Shown here: in pieces, positions 33,777 through 43,909 of the stretch
Layout: every line of letters begins with the position of its first letter
How positions within the stretch are numbered: the stretch's first letter is position 1
DNA from: Blastomussa wellsi
Lineage: Eukaryota > Cnidaria > Anthozoa > Scleractinia > Plerogyridae
Length of the DNA: 64,000 bases
Reading direction: 5' to 3'
Assembly (NCBI GenBank): GCA_947652115.1
Contig: OX393572.1
Span: 4,616,566 to 4,680,565, forward strand
Notes under the pieces: model-generated
What the model saw: the letters and a program-made list of their open reading frames with translations, nothing else
Databases searched by the model: none
What the model was told of the DNA's origin: nothing
Position numbers and translations under genes: made by a program

Positions 33777-35146
33777 GTGTTTTCTCCTCAGAGTTGTTTG
33801 TCAATTGTTTCTTGGCAACCTTTGGCCTGTTTTTTCATCCTTTATTCCACGTTGGGTGAGAATTGCACAAGCGTTAGTCTGGCTCGTTTGTCGTGGTTTT
33901 CCCACGTTTGCAGTATGACCAATCTGGGCACTCTGCATTCTATGTTCAATAGCTTGTCGGCGGGCTTGTTTTCGACCATTTCTTCCTTGGCTCCTTCTTT
34001 ATCACCTGCAAATTCAGTGGCAGTTACACCATTTTCGTCAACAACCTCGGCTTCAAACGACATCATTGTGGCTCAGGTGCTGCAAAATTCCTTACCAATC
34101 TTTGACCCCACGCTTTGTGCAGAAAACCACATCACTTCGGTGACCAGTGCTGCCCCTCCTCCCACTTCCAGTACTGTTCCTAGCTCATCGTTGGTTGCTG
34201 TTAATTCATCTTCATCTGCGTCAGGTACGTTGATGTTGCCGCCATTCGTGTCTACATTCTCCACCATGTCTACCATCACCGGCTCTTGCTCGGCCCGCCT
34301 TTCTCAGTCGATCGCGGCCCCAGTTATGGCATCACACGTTTCTAGCTGGCCTTCGGGAAGCGAAAGTTTGGTCTCATCAGGCAAAAAAGCTTCTGTGGTA
34401 GGCCCAGGTCATGCGCCTATTCTGGCAAACTGGTTTAAAAGATTACGAATGGCGAGTTTGTTGAACTGCCTGGCTGGCTGTGAGCAGTCGATCAGGAGCC
34501 CCACACATTTCTGGATGGCCAGCTTCTAGTCTTAAAAAAGTGGTGGCTGGTTGAGGTCGAAGACATCCTCATCTGGACGGAGGCTTTTACCATTTGTCAA
34601 ATGGTGATGTGTACCTCCCATCCCCACCACTGACCAGACTTAACGAAATACAAGTTGCTGATTATCCAAACGGCTCGAAAATCACCCAGCCAGGCCTGGC
34701 TTGAGTATGACCTGGCCTTTTGGAAGGATGCAGCAGCCACTGGAGCATCTGATTGGTCAAAGATGAACCTGGACCTTTACAACTTCCACCTGCAGTCGCC
34801 AGCTCCCCATACCTTATCACTATCCTCGTCCTACTCCTCCTCCACATCTGTGGCAGCTAACTGGGAAAATAGAGCTTACCTCCTGCATTGTTTATCATGG
34901 AACAGAGGCCGATGCCAGTGGCCTTTAGGAAACTGCCGCTTTCACCACATTTGCAACTCCTGTGATGGGGATCATCTGAGGGTCTGCTGCCCATTTCAGT
35001 CCTCCAGGGGGACAGTACTAAAGGGGTCCAACCTCCTGCAACATTCCCTGAACATAGTGTTTGCAATGTTCCTGTTCGCCCTGACCAGCCTTGTGGAATG
35101 TCTTATTCAGGAGCTTTGTTTTGTTCTAGTTCAGTTATTCACATAA
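33777..35146 (+). pseudogene. DIRS-like element, gag-like region (two broken frames)
   Basis: The frame 33777-34529 is Ser/Thr/Pro-rich and ends in a stop. The frame 34655-35146 holds a Cys/His-rich segment, RCQWPLGNCRFHHICNSCDG then DH, of the kind found before the RT in DIRS-type retroelements (a nucleic-acid-binding finger). The two parts are separated by stops, so the gag is decayed. Confidence 0.65.
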
Positions 35147-35177
35147 CGTTTCTGTTCTTGTTCGTTCTTTTTCGCCC

Positions 35178-36480
35178 TTGGCACCAGTTCATTCTGTTTC
35201 CCTATTGCAGTTGTCTCAGTTCCAAGCAGAGTTAGCTGATCATCCGGATCAAGCAGCAGCGGCTTATGTCCTCAACGGCCTCTGTGATTATTTTTGTATT
35301 GACTTTGAGCCCTTATCAGTCTCCTTGCAGTCTGCCTCCACCAACATGCACTCTGCTCTCGTTCATCCATCTGTCACTGATGCTTACCTTGAGACCGAAG
35401 TTTCATGCGATGGGCTTGCTGGCCCTTTCACCATGCCTCCATTTCCTAATTTACACATCAGCCATTTTGGGGTGGTCCCCAAAAGCAACCAGCCAGGAAA
35501 GCGGCGTCACAGTGTTAATGGCTGCATCCCTAAGACCCCTTCTCCATTCAGTACATGACAGTTGACTCCTTTATTGATGGCATCATGGCTCGAGGCTGCA
35601 ATACTTTGATGGCAAGGTTTGATGTGGCAAGCGCCTATCGCAATGTAGCTATTTATCCCCTGGATGAATGAAGTGGTGAAACAGATACTATTTGGACATG
35701 GCTCTCCTGTTTGGGCTTCAGTCAGCACCATATATTTTTACGGCTATTGCAGGCATGGTACAGTGGAGGCTGATCTCAAACCATGGTGTTGATTTTCTTT
35801 GTCATTATTTAGATGATTTTCTCACTTTGAGCTCACCCGCCTCATCAGTATGTCACCACAATTTACAGGTCTGTATTCGGCTGTGTTCTAGACTCGACCC
35901 CCCCGCCCACCCTTCACCCGGACAAGCTGGAGGGTCCGTCGACTTGCCTGTCCATCTTGGGAATAGCGCTGGACTCAGTCACTCTTCAGGCAAGGCTTCT
36001 TGCTGACAAGAGGGAGAGAATCATCACACTACTGGAGACATGGTCTGGCAAGCGCTTCTGTAAACGTTGAGAGTTGGAGTCCCTTATTGGGAACCTCAAC
36101 CATGCATACAAGATTGCCCCTAAGGGTAGGACACTCCTCCGTCACATGATTAACTTACTGTGCACTTTCAGATGCGATGATCAGCCCATTCGTCTGAACC
36201 AGGAGTTCCAACTGGGCTTGACTTGACTTTTCAAGGGTGGGGTGAGCTTAGCTTCTTCCTGATGCCAGAATGGGCCCCCCTTTCTGGATTTCCAGGTTTC
36301 ATCAGATGCAGCAGGCACTTTAGGTTACAGACCCATCTTTAATAACCAGTGGTTTTATGGTCCATGGTCAGCATCACAGCACTCCTTGTCCATCGCATAC
36401 AAGGAATTATTCCCCATTGTTGTTTTCTGGTACATCCAGAGACCCTAACTTAATGCTTTTGTTGCGTTTCTTCGTGTTGT
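35178..36480 (+). pseudogene. DIRS-like reverse transcriptase and RNase H, frameshifted
   Basis: Typical DIRS RT landmarks appear in several frames: NMHSALVHPSVTDAYLETEV, then AGPFTMPPFPNLHISHFGVV and PKSNQPGKRR near 35350-35510; LFGLQSAPYIFTAIAGMVQW with the catalytic YLDD (HYLDDFLTL) near 35700-35830. An RNase-H-like segment SDAAGTLGYRPIFNNQWF with SIAYKELFPIVV is at 36300-36425. Frame changes and stops (for example TGA after LDE near 35668) show it is inactive. In live elements this enzyme copies the element RNA into DNA. Confidence 0.85.
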
Positions 36481-36579
36481 TGGCAGTGCACCATTTCTTT
36501 TCCCTGGTAAAACTAACTCAGTTCCTTTCCCCTCTCCCATTTGGAGTTTCAATGATTCCAGCACCTGGCCCCTCAAGCA

Positions 36580-37522
36580 GAGCCTGCCACGATGGCAATT
36601 CCTCCAGATCTCCTAAGAGCCGTGCTGGTCACCTGACAGAGAGGTGCCAGTTTTTCCTCACACAGGGCCTCGCTCCATCTATCCATCGGGTGTACCTGTC
36701 AGCTCAGCAGCCCTACGTTAATTTCCGTCGTCAAGATTGCCATCTTAGTCTTGATGGTGCCCTCCTACAAGCCGACAAGCAACTCTATTGGCAGACAACC
36801 TTAACCATTCATCCATCAAGGTGTACCTTAGCGCTGTGAGGTCCCTTCACAGTGACAACGGCTTGCCAGATCCTCTTGTGAATTGTCTGCAGCTTCTCAG
36901 GGGAATAAAGCGCGTATAAGGATCCGCCAACCCTAAGCGCCTTTCTATCACTATTGACATTTTACAAGTTATCAAGCGCTCACTGGATCTCACTTCCAGG
37001 GACCATATCATGCTCTGGGCGGCGTGCTGTCTTGGATTTTTTTTTTCATGCTGGCGAGTTTACAACAAATTCTCCGAGCATTCAATAGCGAAGCGAATAG
37101 CAATACGCAGGTCGATACCTTAGTAGATCCTACAGGTTTTCGAATTCATATCAGGTGTTCTAAGACAGACCTGTTTCGTGTTCGCTGTGACCTCTACATT
37201 GGCCGGGGCAATGACATGGTCTCCCCTTTAGTGGCTATGGCTAATTTTCTTGCGGTGCATGGCCCTTCGTCAGGTCCCTTGTTTTGCTATGCCTGATGGT
37301 CATCTCTTAACCCGTCAGCTGCTGTTGTCCACAGTTCAGTCTATTTTACAGTTAGCAGGCCTTCCGGGTAATAACTCTGGCCATAGTTTTCAGATTGGGC
37401 TTTCCACCACAGTAGCTTCCCAGGGAGTTCCGGATCATCTGATTAAAATCTTTGGTCACTGGGCTAGTGACGTCTACCAATGTTATATCAGTTCATCAGC
37501 TGACTCTCTTATCCAGGTTTAG
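36580..37522 (+). pseudogene. DIRS/PAT-like tyrosine recombinase, decayed
   Basis: The N-terminal part (SIHRVYLSAQQPYVNF, then in another frame IKVYLSAVRSLHSDNGLP) is followed by the catalytic part in the frame ending at 37522: GHSFQIGLSTTVASQGVPDH then LIKIFGHWASDVYQCYI. The HSFR arginine usual at this site is Q here, while the last His/Trp and the Tyr remain. Such recombinases integrate a circular DNA copy without making a target duplication. Broken by at least two frame changes. Confidence 0.82.
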
Positions 37523-37656
37523 GACCAGCTAGCATAGCAGGTATGCGTTTTTTGCATTGGCAGCCGTTTTGCTCTCTTGGGGTTGGATGCCTCAAGTTTG
37601 GTCTCTTGGGGCTGTGGCTTCAGGGCCACTAGGCCCCATAACTCCGGGCTGGATCA

Positions 37657-37784
37657 GCAACTTCCAGCGAACTCGTGGTCAGCAGTTGCCCGTCGCGTTC
37701 TTATGTGTGCGCTGTTGCATGTGCTCGTAGCTTCACTGTGTTTATTGCTCAAGGTGTTCTGGTTTACTTCGAAGATTTTTTATC
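37657..37784 (+). repeat. Right direct repeat of the DIRS/PAT-like element
   Basis: Matches 33646-33765 in the same orientation with about a dozen changes, plus a small insertion ctcgtag. Sequence to about 37990 (C- and G-rich) may be the outer terminal part. Confidence 0.75.
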
Positions 37785-38621
37785 TTTACACTGAACGCCT
37801 GGTTCAATGTGACGGGTGCTTAAGCTGAGGCTTTTTGGGGGCGGGGCTCATGGCTGGGTTGTGGCTAGGGCAGGCCTGTGGGGTGTTCTTGCTACCTGGG
37901 TTTTGGGTCCGCAGCTCCAGCCCCCAGGTTCCTAGGCACCCAACCTCCATGTGCGACGCAGGCATTAATATATTATATATTGTAATTTGGACATAAATAC
38001 GGCAACTCAAAATATCTGTCTTCGACATTTTGATCACATTTGACAAGCCTATACAACTGCAACCTCATGCAGAGTCCCGGACCACCTTGTCTAAACTCTG
38101 GTTGGTCAAGCGATGCTTATCAACTTTAAATCAGGACCCCATTCACAACTGTGTTGCAGGTTATCTGTCAGCTACCACAGTAATACTTATAGGTATGACC
38201 AGTTACACAGGGGTTGGTACGTGCCTTTGGATTTTGGGTAGCAGGTCCTGGAACCTGGAACTAATTGCAACAGGAAGGCAAATAGTGTCAAATGAATCTT
38301 TATGTGCCCCTAGTCAACATATTGAAAGTCCACCAAAAACCACCTTGGGGAAAACGGTTAATTCACTGAGCCTTAACCTATTACTTTTAATTTTAAAATG
38401 GCTGATAGTTTAACGTGTTAACTGGAATTATAACAAATTGCAAAAGTCTGTCTCCATCATAAGTCCAGAAAAATCTATCTAGGAAAAATGGTTATAAATT
38501 TTCTCACTCGCCCTTTTAAATGATGCATGAAATGATCATGAATTGCATTACATCCCAAAATCCTAATCATTTGAACACTGTGCAGTCTTATGACTTGTAC
38601 ATTCTCAAATGTTCAATCCCA

Positions 38622-39051
38622 TTAAAGTGCACCTCACACCAAAATATTGTTTTCGCTAAACCTTTGTACCAGTTCGAAACACATTCCACTTTTCGTTTCT
38701 CCTTTTCATCAAATTATGGCTATTTCATTTACAAGTTTCGAAAAACTGTTCATCATTTGTTCCACGACCGAGTCAGAAGGGGCATGGGTCTATTCTTGAT
38801 TTGATGTCACAAACTGATTTGCATGCATGTTTACAAAGACTTGATGCGATGCAAATCAATTTGTAACGTCAAATCAAGAATAGACCCACGCCCCTTCTGA
38901 CTCGGTCGTGGAAAAAATGATGAACAGTTTTCCTAATGCAATCAATAGCTAGAATTTGGCAAAAAGGAGAAATGAAAGGTGTAACGCGTTTCGAACTGGT
39001 ACAATGGTGTATTTTAGCGAAAAAAATATTTTGGTGTTAGGTGCACTTTAA
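38622..39051. mobile_element. Foldback MITE, family D, copy 1
   Basis: Ends ttaaagtgcacctcacacca and tggtgttaggtgcactttaa. The arms extend inward (accgagtcagaaggggc / gccccttctgactcggt; tctattcttgatttga / tcaaatcaagaatag), total about 430 bases. Non-coding. Confidence 0.9.
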
Positions 39052-39298
39052 AAACTAAATTACATTTATCAATAAGATTTGAAGTATGCAGAGATATTTT
39101 GAAAGTAGACAGCACTGGGGTCCCTTTTGTTAAGCGTTTTTGTAATGACTGCTTTTTTCCCGCTTATCTCCGCCAAATTGTAGCCGACGAAAATGTTTAA
39201 GTAGCCGGCAATATCGCCGGTCGCTGGCGCTTATTGACAACCCTGAGAAAGGGCACAATTTTGGACATTTCCAATTCAAAATCAACACATGAGCATCT

Positions 39299-39710
39299 TT
39301 AAAGCGCACCTAACCCCAAAATATTATTTTCGCTAAAATAAACCTTTGCACCAGTTTGAAACGCATTGCACCTTTTGTTTCTCCTTTTTCCCAATTTCTG
39401 ACTATTTATAGCATTCAAAAGTTACAAAAAATTGTGCATCACTTGTTCCACAACCGAGTCAGAAGGGGCATGCTATGGGTCTATTCCCTGTTTAACGTCA
39501 TAAACTGATTTGAATTGCATCAAGTCTTTGTAAACATGCATGCAAATTAGTTTGTGATGACAAATAGGAAATAGACCAATGCCTCTTCTGACTTGGTCGT
39601 GGAACAAGTGATGCACAGTTTTTCGTAACTTTTGAAGTCAGAATTTTGTGAAAAGGATAAACAAAAGGCGCAATGTGTTTCGAACTGGTGCAAAGGCTTA
39701 TTTTATGTTT
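39299..39710. mobile_element. Foldback MITE, family D, copy 2
   Basis: Left end ttaaagcgcacctaacccca, inner arms ccgagtcagaaggggcatg / gcctcttctgacttggt as in copy 1; the right terminal about 20 bases are lost. It lies 250 bases from copy 1. Confidence 0.85.
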
Positions 39711-40616
39711 TGACACTGTTTTGAAATAATCAGCACGTCATGGAAATCATTCACAAAGGGTTTAATAGAACATTGTCGTCTTGTTGTTGTGTTTGGCGAT
39801 AAAAGAACAAATCGAAACTGGCGTATGCAATCATTCAAGACATAAACATGGATGATTGACGTCCAGAAAAACTTAATTTTCAAACAAGAAAAAATCATTG
39901 GAGGGCGCGTGTGATTGGTAACAGCTGTAATATTGCTATGAGACACCATGTTGTTGTCATATAATTATTTCTTATGTACCGTAAAATGCTGTTTTCAATT
40001 TGGTGTTATAATTATCTTGGGCAATTATTTCTGCAAACAGAACAATCATTTCTTTGACTTGGTGGCAGAATAGCTCATCTTGAATAACCCAGAACATAAT
40101 CTTATTTTGGAATAAGGACAATCAAATACAGACAGAACAAGACAGAACTTATGAGCTGTAATGACTGTATGACTGTCATTCCATAAAGTATCCATACCGT
40201 TACCACAGGGGGAATTGGAAATTCATGAGGGGTAGGGGGGGGGGGGAAGTGGGGTTGTCAATAAAATTACGATGTCAGATGGCCACGATTGATGCTTACA
40301 TACTCAGCAGACATTTTAAATTGTAAGCAACCTAGGTTTTGATACACATAATACATGTAAATTCAGGGTTTCCTTTCCCCTGAAAGTGTATTGTAAGCTA
40401 ACAAGTTCACAGAAATCCTCCTTGAATTATCCCAAGTTGCTTTGAAATAACGATCCAAATACTGCACAGAATTAATTTGCCACCACTACCCCCACCCCCA
40501 CCCCCATTGAAAATTTAATGCTAAGTGACAATCCCAGACTGCTGAACGCACCCCTACTTCACATAGAAATTGTAAAAACGCATACTGCATTTCAGATCGA
40601 ACTGCATGGCTAAATG

Positions 40617-40825
40617 GGACATTCCATTTTTTATCCGCACCACCCTATGGAAGGCAACCTCTGGCACAGTGCCTGTCGGCATATTTTTTCAAAGAAGCTG
40701 ACAAAATTTTGAACCCCTCTGATGCAAACTTTGAAGGTTCCAACAGCAAAAAGGCTGGGGTGTCGGAATCTGTCCTTCCTTAGGCGGGGTCTGGGGGGGG
40801 GGGGTGCGGATAAAAAATGGAATGC
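40617..40825. mobile_element. Terminal-inverted-repeat MITE
   Basis: cattccattttttatccgca on the left pairs with tgcggataaaaaatggaatg on the right; a poly-G run sits inside the right end. A related one-sided fragment (accattccattttatgtccac) is at 56359-56380. Confidence 0.85.
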
Positions 40826-40990
40826 CGCTCATTCCCCACATCCTGCCCCCTTGCTCATGTTAAACATGCATTGCACGTCTTGAGCATTTCACCTCTTTCT
40901 CTTTCGCTGTTCTCATGCCATGCTATACTTTAAACAATATTATTCAAGCTACACAATTTCATAAACATAGAACGCTAAAGTGTAACTCAC

Positions 40991-41156
40991 CAAATGGTTG
41001 AAGAATATTTCCTCGTTCGCTGCTCGGTGTTCCATAAACAACCTTTTGCATTAAAACGTCTACAGCGTCAGACGCTAAAAAACGCACCTCATAACTATCA
41101 TATATTAAAACTGCATTCCACCAGTCGATAAACGCTATAACTTCCATACGTCGCAT
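40991..41156 (-). CDS. First coding exon of an unrecognised gene (partial)
   Basis: The ATG at 41156 opens 55 codons, MRRMEVIAFIDWWNAVLIYD... to NILQPF, ending one base into a codon at a strong donor (G|GTGAGT). The sequence is helical, without signal peptide. The upstream flank is GC-rich (41215-41290), has AAAGATGGCGG and an in-frame TGA just before the ATG, which supports this start. The following exons on the minus strand below 40990 were not found; a long intron or the MITE-rich stretch may hide them. No family recognised. Confidence 0.5.
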
Positions 41157-41206
41157 TCAAATCAAGCAATGTAGAAATATGGCTAAAATTAAATGCCACC
41201 ACCGTT

Positions 41207-41217
41207 CCGCCATCTTT
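41207..41217 (-). promoter_or_regulatory. YY1-like motif near a presumed transcription start
   Basis: AAAGATGGCGG on the minus strand, within the GC-rich island upstream of the exon at 40991-41156. In animals this motif often sits just downstream of the start site of TATA-less promoters. A relation here is inferred. Confidence 0.35.
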
Positions 41218-41399
41218 GTTCGACGAAGTCTCGGCGCCAGTCCCGCCGCGGCCTCGGATCTCCCCAACTCCCCAAAATCCCTAGTTTTGGAATGGCATAC
41301 GTTAATCTGATTGGTTTTCACACAGTTTTCTATTCTCTGACCCATGACGCGCGCGTTCCTTTTTAGAAGAAACATTTTTTCTTGATTGTGGGGTTTAAT

Positions 41400-42600
41400 A
41401 CACCCTATTTAGAATAATACATGGATGTGCAGAGATATGAAATTTCTCTTCGAGTGTTCAGCTAGATATCTCACGAGTGATATTGAGTTGAACATGAGTC
41501 TGCAGACGATGTTTCCAAAAAGGCTGTATCTGGTTCTTTAGGAGAATACTTTCATGGGTTTTTCCGATCTACCAATCTTCAAATGATTTCTAGAACGAGG
41601 TTGCTTTTAATCAATTGCCAAGCAAGTGGTTTAAAGTCTGTTTTTCAATATTGCATAGAGGACAGATGTCACTGTCTGAAATACCAACACTATTAAGACC
41701 CATTTGGGTAGATAGTATGTTGTATATAATTGTAATATTGGAATATGATGATTTTTGTTTCTTTTGTAACAGTGAAAGGAAACTGAAAACTACGGTAGCT
41801 TGTAGCTACTTCCATCAATATTGACCACTGTCAAAAAGTACATTTAAATTTCCATGGAACACAAAAACACCATAGCCGGTTTTTGTAAGGTCATCGGTAT
41901 TTTATTTTGTTTGAAAATACACTTGTTGATCTACACTAACCTTGCATTTATTAAAATCAACAATACTGTAAATGTCTTAAATAGCATCTCTTAATTTTGA
42001 ATTTCCCCTTTACTGAAAATATTATAACCAATTTTCAATTGCAATTATTTTCTGTCATAAAACAGATACAAAAAATCCAGCTCTTTGCGTAGGCAGTTTT
42101 CTCATAATTAACGTCAAATAAAACTACCACAACCAACAAGAGAATCAAAATAAGCCTTGGGTAGATGTTTTAAACTACTTCTCCACTTAATAAAGCGCAA
42201 TGCATGTACAAGTAATTTAAGGTTAAAAATACTTACACCGTGATCAGCACGCGGAAGAAATAAATAGTTCCTATTTATAGTTTTACCAATGAAAACTGGG
42301 AAAACACTAAGTTACAATACTTGTTTTTTTTTGTTGTTGTTGTTTAAATCCTTCTCGGAAATTCCACTAAAAAATAAAACTTGAATGAAGCGAAAGGAAT
42401 GAAAAACCCTACATAACATTCAACGAACTCTATCGTGAATTAACACTGTTATAAATCTTAGCTTTTGTATATATCTGACCAGCCTGTTACAGATGCTTGA
42501 TTAGGCGAATGAAGGGAAAAAAGAGCAAGACTTTATTACATAACAGGAAGCTGAACCATATTACATTGCTTATTTTTACATGGCGGTCAATGCTCATCGC
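41400..42600. other. AT-rich intergenic stretch
   Basis: 41430-41485 resembles one arm of the 58446-58576 foldback (gagatatgaaatttctcttcg, ctcacgagtga). Otherwise no gene is seen. Confidence 0.45.
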
Positions 42601-42604
42601 AGCG

Positions 42605-42770
42605 ACTTGTTTTGTATAGGTAATCACATGAGGCCAAGTACTATTAAGGATTAATTGCACGAGAGTTTTCAAAATTTTCCAAAATTTCCAAAATTGGAAA
42701 ATTTTGAAAACTCAAGTGCAATTAATCCTTAATAGTACGAGGTCTCATGGGATTACTTGTTTATCAATAA
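42605..42770. repeat. Foldback element
   Basis: actattaaggattaattgca pairs with tgcaattaatccttaatagt; further in, gttttcaaaattttcc pairs with ggaaaattttgaaaac around a short core, so the whole unit forms a long hairpin. Confidence 0.88.
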
Positions 42771-43284
42771 AGGGCAAAATTTATACGAAGGAAAATCACG
42801 CGCACAGTCTATTTTTATCTGGGAAGCCTGTTTAGCGCTACGGCAATTAATGGATTAGCCAATCATTAACAGGTAATCATGCCCTCTCTTGATTACTAAA
42901 AATGCCCTCGATTAAGAAAAAATGCCCTCTCTCTCAACCAATCAGCGCTCAGTAATTTTGCCCTTTATTGATAAGGACGCAATATCACATGGAGTAGAGA
43001 CCTGTCGGTACGATTAGTGATGCATTTGAACAAAGTTATTAAAGTAATTACTAATGAGGAATCCTTGCAGTTTAGACAAGTCTCTGGGCTTGTTTTTTCT
43101 TCATATTCTTGTAAAAGGAGTATTCTCCGAGAAGAAACTGAAGAAATATCTTCATCCTTTGCGAACACGAAATGCCTTGAAACTGCCAAATGTCTCTCCA
43201 TGTTCTGCGAAAGAAAGAGCAACAATGAAAGCCATGGACAAATGAAGGCATGCAAAAGGAAAAGCCTGCGGAGCTTTGGTGGTT

Positions 43285-43465
43285 TTCCTTAGCATGAAGC
43301 GACTAGGGGTATCCCCCCCCCAGCTCTCACTGGATGGGATGCTAGTCAATTGCAGGTTATTTATACACCTGGGAGAAGAGAGGCACTGAGAGAGTAAAGT
43401 GTTTTGCAGAAGAACACCAAACAGTGCTCCGGCCAAGACTTGAACCCGGACCACTATTTTGTTAA
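43285..43465 (-). repeat. tRNA-derived SINE, family 1, truncated
   Basis: gcatgaagcgact, ctggatgggatgctagt, ttatacacctgggag and cttgaacccggacca match the copy at 47655-47950; the part between is deleted. Confidence 0.8.
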
Positions 43466-43909
43466 TTTCAGGCTAAGCTTTTCAAGATGTGTTACCTGTG
43501 AAAGAGCTCCTTTAATAGCGGGAAGGCGGGGGGTCCTTCTTAATTTGTTACAAATTCGTTGCTAAGGAAAGGATTCTAACCGTCATATTTTGAAAACTAG
43601 ACCTCCGTGGAAAACACTTTTGCGCAGTTTCAAACAACGGCTTTATTAATCAGTCACGTGACCACAAGAGAAAACGCGCTAAAACTTAAAAAGAATAAAA
43701 ATGTGAGAATTTAAACCAGTGCAACAATAGACAAAGAACGTACACATGCTTGATGTTACGCATGGGTTGATGTACTAAACTACAGACTTTCTGTGGTACC
43801 TTTCTTCTTTTACATGTAAACAGTTATTCCATACGACCAATTATAAATAAGGCTACGTTATTTCTGATGCAAAACAAAAATCAGAACTCTTCCTCTTTTC
43901 CTTAGGAAT

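Noticed and set aside
43017..43292. 91-residue plus-strand frame next to the DHHC gene
   Set aside because: Runs into a SINE and lacks splice sites or family motifs.
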